Notes: generated by a model from the sequence alone, not told the origin. A stretch of 64,000 nt of DNA from Entomoplasma ellychniae (GCF_002930155.1 NZ_PHND01000001.1:744001-808000); one strand, 5' to 3'. Positions 1-9,938 are shown, counted from the first letter of the stretch. Program-made: numbers and translations.

Positions 1-1
1 A

Positions 2-73
2 ATTCAAAAATTAATGTTTAAAGTAAATTTTTTTAGCATAAATCAAAGAAATGATGCAAATGATGAAGACTAA
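2..73 (+). CDS. possible 3' end of an upstream gene (partial)
   Basis: An open frame enters from the left edge and ends at a TAA at 71-73, overlapping the start of the rsmB gene by about 20 bases. Only 23 residues are visible, so the product cannot be identified. In Bacillus the genes before rsmB are priA, def and fmt, but nothing in this tail lets me choose among them. It may also be a chance open frame. Confidence 0.2.
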   Translation: MQKLMFKVNFFSINQRNDANDED

Positions 74-1331
74 TAATTCAAGAGAAATAGCTTTTGAATG
101 TTTGCAAAAAGTTTTTAAACATAAAGCTTTTTCAAATATTTTATTAAATGAAATTTCAAAAAAAGATATCCCCCAAAAATTTAAGAATCTTGTTTTTGCT
201 ATTGTTCATGGAACAATAATTAATAAGATATTGTTGGAAAAAACTGTTAGTAAATTAATTGATAATAAAAAAACTAATTTAGATATACAAATTCTTTTAT
301 GAATGAGTGCTTATCAAATAAGGTTTTTAAAAACTATTCCTTTATATGCTGTTGTTAATGAAGCTGTAAGTATTGCTAAAAAAATTAATCCAAGACTTTC
401 TGGTTTAGTAAATGCAACTTTAAAAAAAGTTATTAATAATGAACAAGAGCTATTTTCATTTAATGAATTATCTGAAGAACAAAGAGTAATTATTGAAAAT
501 TCTTTACCAGAATCATTTTATAATTTATTTAAAGAACAATACGGATCAAAAATTGCAATGAAATTAGCAAAGGATTCTACTAAAAAACCATCGATATACT
601 TTAGAGTCAATACTTTAAAAATTTCTTTTGAAGACTTTTTTCAAACTTATAAACAAGAATTATCTTTAATTAAAACTTTTACAAAAGATTGTTTAATAAC
701 TAAAGTTCCTATAGTACAAAGCCGTATGTATGCTGAAGGCTTGATTACTGTTCAAGACGCAGCATCTATTAACGTTGTTAATATATTAGATCCAAAACTA
801 AATGATCATGTATTAGATATGTGTGCAGCACCTGGTGGTAAGGTAACACATATATCAAGTAAATTAAAAAATACTGGTAAAGTAATTGCTTGTGAAATTA
901 ATGAAAGTAAAATAAAATTAATTCAACAAAATATTGATAGATTAGGTTGTAGTAATATAGAACTAATTTGCAAAGATGCGACATCTATGAAATTCGAAGA
1001 AAAGTTTGATTGCATATTACTTGATGCTCCTTGTTCTGGATTTGGTGTTTTTAAAAGAAAACCCGAAATTAAATTAAAAGGGTATACAAAAAATAAAATT
1101 AATGAAATTATTCAACTTCAATCAAACCTGTTAGATAATGCATATCAAAATTTAAAAGTAAGTGGAGAAATGGTGTATTCCACTTGTACTATCAACAAAT
1201 TAGAAAATCAAAATCAAATTGAAAAATTTTTAAGTAGATATTCTAATATGAAAAAAATATATGAAGAACAACTTTTTGGTTATGAAAATAATACTGATGG
1301 TTTTTATGTTTGCAAAATGATTAAAGAATAA
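51..1331 (+). CDS. rsmB: 16S rRNA (cytosine-967-C5) methyltransferase RsmB
   Basis: The product (426 aa) fits RsmB/Sun, which methylates C967 of 16S rRNA using SAM. An N-terminal NusB-like RNA-binding part (about residues 1-130) is followed by a Rossmann methyltransferase domain. The SAM-binding motif DMCAAPGGK lies near residue 257. The two cysteines of the m5C mechanism are visible as DAPCSG (Cys328) and STCT (Cys379). The TGA at 300-302 is read as Trp and joins two open pieces in the same frame. Several ATG codons cluster at the start (51, 54, 60, 63). I chose the first, but 63 is equally possible because no strong ribosome site separates them. A hairpin terminator follows the stop codon. 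Confidence 0.93.
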
Positions 1332-1351
1332 AACTAAGTTTTATTTTTTTT
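1327..1351 (+). terminator. Rho-independent terminator after rsmB
   Basis: An 8-bp stem AATAAAAC/GTTTTATT with a 3-base loop overlaps the rsmB stop codon and is followed by a run of T. Confidence 0.7.
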
Positions 1352-1406
1352 ATGTGATTAAAACAAAGATATTTGTTATAAAATATAAATAATAAAAAGA
1401 GGTAGC

Positions 1407-2111
1407 ATGGCAAAATTACAATCTAGAAATGAAATTTTCAAGAGTGAAATTGAGAAAAAAAATAAGTTTATAAGTGAAAACAGTGGTATTTTTAATTTTG
1501 ACACTTATGTAAACTCTTCTTTAGATGAACTTATTAAAATTGATAAAGAGTATTATACAAGTTTAAAAACTAAACTAAGTACTGAGTATGAAAATATAAA
1601 GTTTTATTTAGATCACGATATTATGTCTGACTTTAATAATTATGAGTTGATTGAATCAATTGATGAAGTTTTAAGTGACTTAAAAGATTTAGAAACAAGA
1701 GATATCAGTTTATTTGACGGAGAACAATTAGGTGCTCATTTTAATGAAAGAAACTTTTATTCAGCTGAATTAAAAGATATGTTTTATAAGTTAACAGAAA
1801 TTAATAACAAATACATAACAGATTATAAAAACAGTAAAGTTTTGCAAACTAATTATGCAGGATTTAATAATAAAACATTGGCAAAGAATTTATTATTACC
1901 AGAACAAGAAAAAGCTATTTCAGATAAAATTTTAGCAATTAAAAATAAATCTGAGATTATTCAAAAAATACAATCAGAACAAAACGGTGCAATGCATGAG
2001 CTTGAAAGAAATAAAAAGAAATTTAAATACAAAATTAAAAAATTTTTTATAGCATTCGCTTTATTTGCATTTATTGGAATAGTAGGAATTTTAATTAGTA
2101 TATTAGCATAA
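1407..2111 (+). CDS. hypothetical tail-anchored coiled-coil protein
   Basis: I do not recognise this 234-residue protein. It is rich in Lys, Glu, Asn and Asp, and heptad-like patterns over most of its length suggest coiled coil. One hydrophobic segment at about residues 211-233 ends the protein. It therefore looks like a cytoplasmic rod anchored in the membrane by its C-terminus. The start is well supported by AGAGGT five bases upstream of the ATG. It has its own likely promoter (TATAAA near 1376) and lies 15 bases before cmk, probably cotranscribed with cmk-der-gpsA. Confidence 0.75.
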   Translation: MAKLQSRNEIFKSEIEKKNKFISENSGIFNFDTYVNSSLDELIKIDKEYYTSLKTKLSTEYENIKFYLDHDIMSDFNNYELIESIDEVLSDLKDLETRDISLFDGEQLGAHFNERNFYSAELKDMFYKLTEINNKYITDYKNSKVLQTNYAGFNNKTLAKNLLLPEQEKAISDKILAIKNKSEIIQKIQSEQNGAMHELERNKKKFKYKIKKFFIAFALFAFIGIVGILISILA

Positions 2112-2126
2112 TAAAGGAGACTTCAA

Positions 2127-2786
2127 ATGAGCAAAAAAATAGTGATAGCAGTTGATGGAACTGCTGGTAGTGGCAAAACTATTACTTTTAAAAAAGTTTC
2201 AGAAATTTTAAATTACGAATTTATAGATACTGGTTTGATGTATCGAGCATTTACACTCCTTTGCATAAACAACAAAATAAACTTTGAATCAAAAAAAGAA
2301 ATAATTAATCAAATCAAATTTTTTAACTACAGTATAAAAAATAATCAAGTACTTTTAAATGGCATTGATGTCGAGCTAAGAATTCAACAAAATGACATTG
2401 TTAAATTTATAAATTTTGTTACTCCAATTAAAGAAGTAAGAGAATTCATGGTCAATGAACAGCGCAATATGGTTAAAGGCGGAGGCTTCATTGAAATTGG
2501 AAGAGATATCACTAGTGTTGTTTTACCTAATGCTGATTTAAAAATATATTTAGATTCATCAATTGAAGCGAGAGCTAAAAGAAGATATGAACAAAATAAA
2601 GCTAATGGCATTTTAGATCAGAATATTAAAGAAATAGAACTTGCGATTGAAAAAAGAGATATTCAAGATAAACAAAATGTTTTGCAAATTACACCTGATG
2701 CATGATATATTGATAATTCTCATTTAACTATTGATCAAGTTGTTGATATGGTAGTTAAAAAAATAAAAGAATTGGAAGTACTTTAA
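2127..2786 (+). CDS. cmk: cytidylate kinase
   Basis: This 219-residue protein phosphorylates CMP and dCMP to the diphosphates with ATP. The P-loop is GTAGSGKT at residues 11-18, where the usual family form is GPAGAGKST, so the proline is replaced by Thr. The substrate region IDTGLMYRAFT follows, and RYEQNKANG resembles the LID segment. The TGA at 2703-2705 is Trp and the true stop is TAA at 2784-2786. The start is set by AAAGGAG, eight bases before the ATG. The gene is followed after two bases by der, the same order as the cmk to der region of Bacillus, so translation is probably coupled. Confidence 0.93.
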
Positions 2787-2788
2787 TT

Positions 2789-4096
2789 ATGAAAAAAGGA
2801 ATAGTAGCAATAGTTGGTAGGCCAAATGTTGGAAAATCATCATTGTTTAATAGAATTATTAAACAAAAAAAATCAATAGTTGAAAATACACCAGGTGTTA
2901 CAAGAGATAGAATATATGGAACTACTGAATGGCTAACTAGAGAATTTATAGTGATTGATACTGGTGGTATTACATTAGAAGATCAACCATTCGCAAAAGA
3001 AATTAAAATACAAGCAGAAATTGCAATTGAAGAAGCTGATGTAATAGTTTTTGTATTAAACCATAAAGAGCAACTAACTGAAGAAGATAAAATGATTGCT
3101 CGAATTTTATACAAGACAAAAAAACCAGTAATACTTGCGGTTAATAAGTATGACAAAAAAACTAATGATTATGTTCAATATGAATATATGAGTTTAGGGC
3201 TTAATGAACCAATAATGATGAGTGCTACACATGGAATTGGTATTGGAGACTTGCTAGATTCTGTTATTAAGTTATTACCTTCTGCAAATGATTTAAATCC
3301 TGATATGAACTCTAGAATTGCTATTATAGGAAGACCAAACGTTGGTAAGTCATCATTAGTAAATTCATTACTAAATGAAACAAGAATGATTGTTAGTGAA
3401 ATTCCCGGAACAACTATTGATGCTGTGGATTCAGTTGTTAAAGTCAATAATATTGAATACACCATAGTTGACACTGCTGGTATTAGAAAAAAATCTAAAA
3501 TATTTAGAAATATTGAAAAGTATAGTTATTTAAGATCATTAACAACAATAAACGGAAGTGATATAATTATTTTAATGCTAGATTCTTCTGAAACAATAAC
3601 TGATTTAGATACTAATATTGGCGGGCTGGCTTTTGAAGAAAAAAAACCAATCATCATTGTTGCTAACAAATGAGATTTAGTTGAAGACAAAGAAAAGAAA
3701 ATTTTAGAAAAAGAAGAAGAAATAAGATCATATTTTAAATATCTTGCTTATGCCAAAGTATTGTTTGTTTCAACTCGCGATAAAACAAGAATAAGTAAAA
3801 TATTTTCTTCAATAGAAGATATAAAAGTTGGACTTACTAAGAAAATTAAAACATCTGTTTTTAATGAAGTTTTAAATAAGGCTCAACTAATAAACCCTGC
3901 TCCAAATTTTAATGGAGGAAGATTAAAAATTTATTATGGTTCACAAGTAGAAGCTTATTTACCAACATTTGTATTGTTTGTTAACAATCCAGATTATGTT
4001 CACTTTTCATATAAAAGATTTATAGAAAATCAAATAAGATTGCAGTTTGGTTTTGAAGGTGTACCTATAAATATTATTTTCAGAGAAAGGAAATAA
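2789..4096 (+). CDS. der: ribosome-assembly GTPase Der (EngA)
   Basis: Der (435 aa) is a double-GTPase needed for 50S ribosomal subunit maturation. Two complete G domains are visible. The first has GRPNVGKS at residues 10-17, DTGG (G3) and NKYD (G4). The second has GRPNVGKS near residue 181, DTAG, and NKWD near residue 293. The Trp in that NKWD is encoded by the TGA at 3671-3673, which is strong evidence for code 4. A C-terminal KH-like domain (about residues 350-435) follows, ending with an IRLQFGFEGVPI-type segment typical of the family. It sits two bases after cmk and two bases before gpsA. Confidence 0.96.
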
Positions 4097-4098
4097 TT

Positions 4099-5103
4099 AT
4101 GAATTCAAAAAATATAACTATTATTGGAACTGGGGCATATGGCACTGCTTTAGCTAACGTGCTTGCTGATAATGATCATCAAGTTGTAATGTATGGAATT
4201 GTAGAAAAGCAAGTTGATGATATAAATATATATCATAAAAATTCCACTTTTTTTCCAAACACAAATATCAATAAAAATATAAAAGCAACCACATCTATGA
4301 TTGAAGCTTTAGAAAAAACTGAAATACTTATTTTGGGAGTTCCAACTTCAGCAATTAAGTATGTTGTAGAAGATATAAAAAAGTTTCACAAAAGACCAAT
4401 GCACATAATTAATACAGCCAAAGGTTTAGATGAAGTAAATTTGGATATTCTTTCTAAATCTATTATTAGTAGTTTTGAAAATTCAAAAGTTATGAAATCA
4501 TATTCCTCATTGTTTGGCCCATCTATTGCATCAGAGGTGGTAGATAGACAACCAACAGCTGTAATGATAGCTTCTGATAATATACAAACAGCTTCTTATT
4601 TGTGCGATGTATTTAGAAACGAATACTTTTATACTTATCCATCAGATGATGTTCCTGGTTGTGAAATATTTGCAGCTTTAAAAAATGCGATTGCTATTGG
4701 AGCTGGTATTTTAAAAGGGTTTGAAGCTGGTGATAATGCTCATGGGAGTCTTTTAACAATAGGTTTAAATGAAATGTTTTTATTTGCAGAAAAGTTTGGT
4801 GGTAAAATTCAAACTGCTTTAAACTTTGCAGGAATGGGTGATCTTATCTTAACGGCATCATCAATCAAATCCAGAAATTTTAAATTAGGATTAAAAATTG
4901 TTGAAGTAAATGATGCAGAATTTGCATTAGAATCCTTCCCATTAACTGTTGAAGGTGTCCCAACTGTTAAAATTGCATATGAAATAGGAAAAAAATATGA
5001 AATAGATATGAATTTTTTCAAAATAATTTACAATATTTTATATAATAATACTAAGCCTATTTCACTTTTAAATAATGTATTTAAAAATGTGAAATTAGTT
5101 TAA
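4099..5103 (+). CDS. gpsA: glycerol-3-phosphate dehydrogenase [NAD(P)+]
   Basis: The 334-residue product reduces dihydroxyacetone phosphate to sn-glycerol-3-phosphate, the backbone for phospholipids. The dinucleotide-binding motif GTGAYGTA is at residues 10-17. The catalytic Lys is expected in LKNAIAIGAG (Lys195), and the C-terminal domain has the KSRNFKLG segment that contacts substrate phosphate. AAAGG precedes the ATG. The gene follows der by two bases. It pairs functionally with PlsX at 34024, which supplies the acyl donor for acylating this product. Confidence 0.95.
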   Translation: MNSKNITIIGTGAYGTALANVLADNDHQVVMYGIVEKQVDDINIYHKNSTFFPNTNINKNIKATTSMIEALEKTEILILGVPTSAIKYVVEDIKKFHKRPMHIINTAKGLDEVNLDILSKSIISSFENSKVMKSYSSLFGPSIASEVVDRQPTAVMIASDNIQTASYLCDVFRNEYFYTYPSDDVPGCEIFAALKNAIAIGAGILKGFEAGDNAHGSLLTIGLNEMFLFAEKFGGKIQTALNFAGMGDLILTASSIKSRNFKLGLKIVEVNDAEFALESFPLTVEGVPTVKIAYEIGKKYEIDMNFFKIIYNILYNNTKPISLLNNVFKNVKLV

Positions 5104-5127
5104 CATTAATAAACAAGGAGAGTTAAA

Positions 5128-5400
5128 ATGACTAAAAAAGAATTAGTAACAGAAATATTGTCAAATGAAAATATTTCTAAAGTAGAATGTGAAGCTATTG
5201 TAGATTCATTATTTGAATTAATTGCACAAGAATTAGTGTCAGGTAATGAAGTTTCAATCGCCGGCTTTGGTAAATTTACAATCAGTGAAAGAGCCGCAAG
5301 AGAAGGTATCAACCCTTTAACAAAAGAACCTATTAAAATAGCATCATCTAAGTCAGCAAAATTCAAACCAGCTAAACAACTTAAAGAAAAACTTAATTAA
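5128..5400 (+). CDS. hup: DNA-binding protein HU
   Basis: This 90-residue protein is a histone-like HU. It has the family features in order: an N-terminal helical dimerisation part, the VSIAGFGKF strand, and the DNA-contacting arm with REGINPLTKEPIKI, which includes the invariant Asn-Pro. The start has AAGGAG upstream. It follows gpsA as hbs follows the gpsA region in Bacillus. A strong hairpin terminator just after the stop is shared with recU, which converges from the other strand. Confidence 0.96.
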   Translation: MTKKELVTEILSNENISKVECEAIVDSLFELIAQELVSGNEVSIAGFGKFTISERAAREGINPLTKEPIKIASSKSAKFKPAKQLKEKLN

Positions 5401-5401
5401 C

Positions 5402-5426
5402 AAAAAAAGTGGTGACCACTTTTTTA
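5402..5426. terminator. bidirectional terminator between hup and recU
   Basis: The stem AAAAAAAGTGG/CCACTTTTTT with a 3-base loop is flanked by A-runs on the left and T-runs on the right, so it can stop transcription in both directions. It overlaps the recU stop codon. Confidence 0.85.
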
Positions 5427-5927
5427 TTTTTTTAAAATATTATTTATACCTTTAAGATAATCTAACTTTAAATCACTTGATAAGAAAATTTCATATGCGA
5501 ATTTGGTAAATCATTCATAAGGAACTCTTTTTTTGTTGTTAAAAACTCATTGTTTTACACTGATGTAATCTGCTAAAAAATATGTTTCAAACTCAGAAAA
5601 GTAAATAATTAAAAAACTTAAACCTCCATGATTGTGAACTTTTTGCATTTTTTCATTTTGGTTATTTCTTATTAAATTGAAATCAAAATATTTTTTACTT
5701 GTTTCTTTTGCTTCAAACTCTATATATTCACCTTTGTAAACTCCTATATAATCACAATTATAATTTTGATCAAAAACAAAAGTTCTTTTATCTGAGAATT
5801 CGTTGCTCAATATTTTAAAATTAGTTGGTATTTTATTAACTAAACAAATGTTTTCATCATTATACTTTTTATTTGTGATATTTAAAATCGTTTCTAAAAA
5901 CATGCCTTTATTTTTTAATGGAATCAT
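5424..5927 (-). CDS. recU: Holliday junction resolvase RecU
   Basis: RecU (167 aa) cleaves Holliday junctions in homologous recombination and chromosome segregation. The nuclease core is visible: NYNCDYIGVY (Asp59), then FEAKET (Glu72, Lys74), and the conserved QNEKM and HNHGGLSF stretch. TGA codons at 5547-5549 and 5511-5513 are read as Trp, extending the frame to TAA at 5424-5426. AAAGGAG precedes the ATG. It diverges from gpsB, as in Bacillus where recU lies near the gpsB-rnpB region. RecA, encoded 1.8 kb away, makes the substrates. Confidence 0.93.
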
Positions 5928-5999
5928 AATTCTCCTTTTATATAATATTATTAATATTTTTTTAAAAACAATGTAAAATAAAATAAAGGAAATTCAAAT

Positions 6000-6335
6000 A
6001 TGGCTAACAAAATAACACCACAAGAAATCACAAAAAAAATCTTTGGTACAGAATTATCAGGATACAAAATTGAATCAGTAAATAATTTTTTAGATAAGGT
6101 ATCTATTGATTTAGAATATTATATTAATCAAATAAATGATTTGGAAAAATCTATTAATAAATTAAATGATTTAAACAAAAAATATGCTGACGATATTTCA
6201 ATGTATCAAAAAGCAATTAACAAATTGCATGAAGAAAACAAACAAATTACAAAAGAAAAACTTAGTGATTTTAATGTTATTAAGTCTATTGAAGAAATTC
6301 GTGAAACACTTAGAGAAATAAAAGAAAAAATTTAA
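6000..6335 (+). CDS. gpsB: DivIVA-domain protein, GpsB-like
   Basis: The 111-residue protein has an N-terminal DivIVA lipid-binding signature (TPQEITKKIFGTELSGYK, then DKVSIDLEYY) followed by coiled coil. Short length and position favour GpsB over full DivIVA. In walled relatives GpsB links division and peptidoglycan synthesis. Here there is no wall, so the role is more likely membrane or division-site scaffolding, which is inference. AAAGG precedes the start. Gene and RNase P RNA follow each other just as ypsB and rnpB do in Bacillus. Confidence 0.8.
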   Translation: MANKITPQEITKKIFGTELSGYKIESVNNFLDKVSIDLEYYINQINDLEKSINKLNDLNKKYADDISMYQKAINKLHEENKQITKEKLSDFNVIKSIEEIRETLREIKEKI

Positions 6336-6363
6336 TAATAACAATAAAAATTTATAAATTCTT

Positions 6364-6369
6364 TATAAT
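6364..6369 (+). promoter_or_regulatory. -10 element of the RNase P RNA promoter
   Basis: A perfect TATAAT lies seven bases before the first base that pairs in helix P1 of the RNase P RNA, the expected distance to a transcription start. No clear -35 box is seen. Confidence 0.6.
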
Positions 6370-6375
6370 TATTAA

Positions 6376-6735
6376 TAGAGATTTTATGGTCAATCGCTGC
6401 ATTTGAAAATAATGTAGAGGAAACTCCACGCTTACACAATCTGTGATGATTGTAGTGATTATGCTATACGAAAAAATAAGTATAGGCAATGTTATACATT
6501 GACGGCATAAATAACCTAAAATTTTTATAATCACGGTGATTTTATAAAGGTGCCACAGAGACGAGTAAAAGGGAAACCTTTAGATGGAACGCGGTAAACC
6601 CCATAAGTAAGAAACTTAAATTTTGGTAAAGGAACTCTAAAAACAGAAACGAATGTTTTAAGAGAAGATCTTTTGATCTTAGATAGATGATTGACGCCTT
6701 AGGGTACAAAACGTGGGTTATAGTAAAATCTCATA
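6376..6735 (+). ncRNA. rnpB: RNase P RNA (type B)
   Basis: This is the catalytic RNA of RNase P, which trims the 5' leader from tRNA precursors. The universally conserved blocks are present in order: GAGGAAACTCCACGCT near 6417 (the usual form is GAGGAAAGTCC), GTGCCACAGAGACGAGTA near 6550, GGAACGCGGTAAACCCC near 6587, and a 3' region with GACGCCTTAGGGTAC. The ends are set by helix P1, where GAGATTTTA at 6378-6386 pairs with TAAAATCTC near 6723-6731. It lies directly after gpsB, the Bacillus arrangement. The exact 3' end is uncertain by several bases. Confidence 0.93.
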
Positions 6736-6762
6736 TTTTTTAATAATTTGAGGTAAAAAGAT

Positions 6763-7218
6763 ATGGAAAAACTTGTACAATATTTAATTGATAAGAATTT
6801 AACCATCTCTACTTGTGAATCATTTACTGGTGGACTTTTTGCTAATTTAATTACTGATATACCAAACGCAAGCAAAACTTTTAAAGGTGCTTTTATTTGT
6901 TACTCAAACGATTTTAAAAAAGACATTATAAAAGTTAATGATCGAATTATTAAAAAATATGGAGTTGTTTCTAAACAATGTGCAATTGAATTAGCAAAAA
7001 ACACTCAAAAAATTACAAAAACTGATGTTGTAATTAGTTTTACTGGAAATGCTGGTCCTGGCTCTTTAGAAGATAAAGAAGTAGGATTAGCTTATATATG
7101 CATGTGTACTTTTGAAGAAATAATTGTTCTAAAGATAAGGCAATTAAATTTATCAAGAGTTGAATTTAAAAAAAATGCGGTAAAAGAAGTTTTAATGAAT
7201 ATTTATAGCATTATTTAA
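6763..7218 (+). CDS. cinA: CinA C-terminal domain protein (nicotinamide-nucleotide amidase family)
   Basis: At 151 residues this is only the C-terminal CinA/PncC domain. The larger N-terminal MoCF-like domain of full-length CinA is absent. TCESFTGG at residues 17-24 and SFTGNAGPG match the family, which deamidates nicotinamide mononucleotide. The usual GIAGP reads GNAGP here. GAGGT precedes the ATG. It stands directly upstream of recA, the conserved cinA-recA order, and both are probably cotranscribed. Confidence 0.88.
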   Translation: MEKLVQYLIDKNLTISTCESFTGGLFANLITDIPNASKTFKGAFICYSNDFKKDIIKVNDRIIKKYGVVSKQCAIELAKNTQKITKTDVVISFTGNAGPGSLEDKEVGLAYICMCTFEEIIVLKIRQLNLSRVEFKKNAVKEVLMNIYSII

Positions 7219-7251
7219 TTATTTTCCTTAATAAATATTTAGGAGGTAATT

Positions 7252-8289
7252 ATGCAAGAAATTACAACAAAGAAAAAAGAGGTGATTCTAGTGAGCACAG
7301 AAAAAGATATTTGAAAATCAGATTCATTAAAAGAAGCCCTTAAAGCTATTGAAAAAAATTATGGAAAAGAAGCACTAATAATTTATGGAGAAAAAAGTAA
7401 TCTTGATATTCAAGCAATTTCATCAGGTTCTTTTTTAATTGATCAAGCAATTGGGATTGGTGGTTATCCTATGGGTCGTATCATTGAATTGTTTGGACCA
7501 GAATCCTCAGGTAAAACAACTTTATCTTTACATGCTATTGCTGAAGCTCAAAAAACAGGAAAAGTAGCGGCTTTTATAGATGCAGAACACTCTTTAGATT
7601 TAAAATACGCTAGAAATGTTGGGGTACAAATTGATAAATTATTAGTCAGTCAACCTTCTTATGGAGAAGAAGCATTAGATATATTAGAAACATTAGTTAA
7701 ATCTAATTCTGTTTCATTAATAATTGTTGATTCTGTAGCGGCTTTAGTACCAAAAGCTGAATTGGAGGGAGAAATGACTGATCAAAATATTGGATTGCAT
7801 GCTAGACTGATGTCCAAGGCATTAAGGAAATTAAATGGAATTATTTCTAAAACAAATACATCAGTTATTTTTATTAATCAGCTAAGAGAAAAAATTGGTG
7901 TCATGTTTGGAAACCCAGAAACGACAACTGGTGGGCGAGCTTTAAAGTTTTTTTCATCTTTAAGAATTGAAGTAAGAAAAGGTGAAAATATTATAAATAA
8001 TGGAGAAATTTCGGCAAATAAAGTAAAAGTTAAAATTGTTAAAAACAAAGTTGGAACACCTTTCAAACAAACTATTATAACAATTAATTATAATAAAGGT
8101 ATTGACAAACAAAGTGAAATAATTGAAATGGCAGTTATTTATAATATTATTGATAAATCTGGTGTTTGATATTCTTATAACAAAGAGAAAATTGGTCAAG
8201 GCAAAGTTGCAGTTAAAGAATGATTTGAAAAAAATCCTAACTTGCAAACTGAAATTGAAAAAAAGATAATCGAAGTAATTAATCAATAA
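7252..8289 (+). CDS. recA: recombinase RecA
   Basis: RecA (345 aa) forms filaments on single-stranded DNA for strand exchange. The Walker A motif GPESSGKT is at residues 82-89, Walker B includes LIIVDSVAALVP, and the DNA loops NQLREKIGVMFG and NPETTTGGRALKF are intact. TGA codons at 7312-7314, 8167-8169 and 8221-8223 are Trp. The ATG at 7252 follows AGGAGG. A second start, GTG at 7291, also has its own AGAGGTG and would remove a 13-residue extension that most RecA proteins lack. Confidence 0.96.
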
Positions 8290-8290
8290 A

Positions 8291-8333
8291 TTAAGGCCTT
8301 TTAGTGTAGCAAGCACATGAAAGGTCTTAATTT
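8291..8333 (+). terminator. hairpin after recA, weak terminator or RNA 3' end
   Basis: TTAAGGCCTTT pairs with AAAGGTCTTAA (one G-T pair) around an 18-base loop that itself holds GTG/CAC. Only three T follow, so termination may be partial and transcripts may enter rny. Confidence 0.5.
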
Positions 8334-8335
8334 GG

Positions 8336-8370
8336 TATAATGAATTTAGTGTCATTTTAATTAATGGCAC
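8336..8370 (+). promoter_or_regulatory. rny promoter -10 and leader hairpin
   Basis: TATAAT is at 8336-8341. Seven bases later GTGTCATT at 8349-8356 can pair with AATGGCAC at 8363-8370 around a 6-base loop. The hairpin would start essentially at the transcript 5' end and stops one base before the AAGGAG ribosome site of rny. Confidence 0.5.
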
Positions 8371-8380
8371 AAGGAGTAAA

Positions 8381-9892
8381 ATGATATTTATTGTACTGAT
8401 GATTATATTTATAATCTTCTTTATAATAACCTTATCTTTATTACTTTATATAATGTTTTCTACAAGTCAAAAACACTTAATTGTGAAGAAGAAAGAGAAA
8501 GCAAATAAAGAAAGAAAACAAATTCTCTCAGATACATATAGAGAAATAAATCAAGAAAAAAAGTTATTTAATGAAAATTGTTATTTAGAACATCAAAAAC
8601 ATGAAATTGCTCAAAAAAATATTGCAGAGCAAGAAAAAGTCCTAAACCAACTAAAGACGTTTTACAATCAACAAAAAAAGCAATTAGATGAAAAAGAAAT
8701 TAAATTACAAAAACTTAAAGAAAAGCTTATTCTAAAACAAGAAGAATTAACAACTAAATTACAAAATTTAAGTGAGTTTACCCAAGAAGAAGCAAAAGAA
8801 GAAATACTAAAAAATGTTGAAAATAAAATTCAACATGAAATTATTTCAAGAATTAAAAAAGCTGAAAACTTTGCAAATTCTAGATCAAAAGAACTATCTA
8901 ATGATATTATTCTTTCTGCTATGGAAAAGTTTAAAACTGATATTGTTAATGAAAAAACAACAAGTGTTGTCAAGCTTGAAAATGATGACTTAAAAGGTTG
9001 AATCATTGGAAAAGATGGAAGAAATACAAAAGCCTTTGAAAATTATGGAGGAGTTGAAATCATTGTTGATGACACACCAAAAGTTGTTACTGTATCTTGT
9101 TTTAATCCAATAAGACGTGAAATCGCTACAAGAACACTTTACAAATTATTGAAGGAAAAGAAGATTCAACCAATAAGAATTGAAAAAGAATTAAAAATTC
9201 AAGAAGAACTTTTAGAAGAAAATATTTTGGAAATTGGTTATCAAACAGTAAATGAATTAAACATACTAGACATGGATAAAAATCTTGTAAAATTATTGGG
9301 AAGATTAAAATACAGAACTAGTTATGGGCAAAATGTTCTTTTACATTCTGTGGAAGTAGCAAAGATTGCTTCTACAATAGCGTCAGAATTAGGTTTATCA
9401 GCCAAAACTGCGTTAAGAGCAGGATTATTGCATGATATAGGAAAAGCGTTAGATTTTGAAAGAGAAGGAAGCCATGTTACATTAGGGGTTGAACAAGCTA
9501 GTAAGTATGGTGAAAATGAAATAGTTCAAAATGCAATTGCAGCTCACCATAATGATGTAGCTAAAGAAAGTGAAATAGCAATAATAGTTTCTATTGCTGA
9601 TGCTATAAGTGCTTCAAGACCTGGTGTCAGAAATGACACAATTGAAAATTTTTTCGTAAGAATGAATCAAATTGAAGAAATAGGTCAGGAAATACCGGGA
9701 ATTGCTAAAACATATGCTTTTCAATCTGGAAGACAAATTAGGATAATAATAGACCCAATAGCATCAAATGAAAGCGAAATGTTTGAAATTTTAGAAACAT
9801 TCAAAAATAACTTAAAAGATAAGGTTGTTATACCAGGAGAAATAACAATTACAGCCATTCGTGAAAAAAGAGAGGTTGTTATAATTAATTAA
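8381..9892 (+). CDS. rny: ribonuclease Y
   Basis: RNase Y (503 aa) is the membrane-bound endoribonuclease that starts mRNA decay in Firmicutes and Mollicutes. An N-terminal transmembrane helix (residues 1-28) is followed by a long Lys/Glu-rich coiled coil (about 30-150). A KH domain contains GWIIGKDGRNTKAFE, whose Trp is a TGA at 8999-9001. An HD domain follows, with the metal-binding pair in LLHDIGKA (His351-Asp352). AAGGAG sets the start. The order recA-rny matches Bacillus, but ymdB, its usual next neighbour there, is 35 kb away here. Confidence 0.95.
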
Positions 9893-9914
9893 AATCACTA
9901 AGTGTGATTTTTTT
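9891..9914 (+). terminator. terminator after rny
   Basis: AAAATCAC pairs with GTGATTTT around a 5-base loop, followed by T-rich sequence. Confidence 0.8.
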
Positions 9915-9938
9915 ATTTATTATTATTCTCATTAAATG

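Noticed and set aside
7878-8370. Minus-strand open frames across recA and the rny leader
   Set aside because: They are shadows of recA in other frames, with no ribosome site, and low-complexity Phe/Asn composition.
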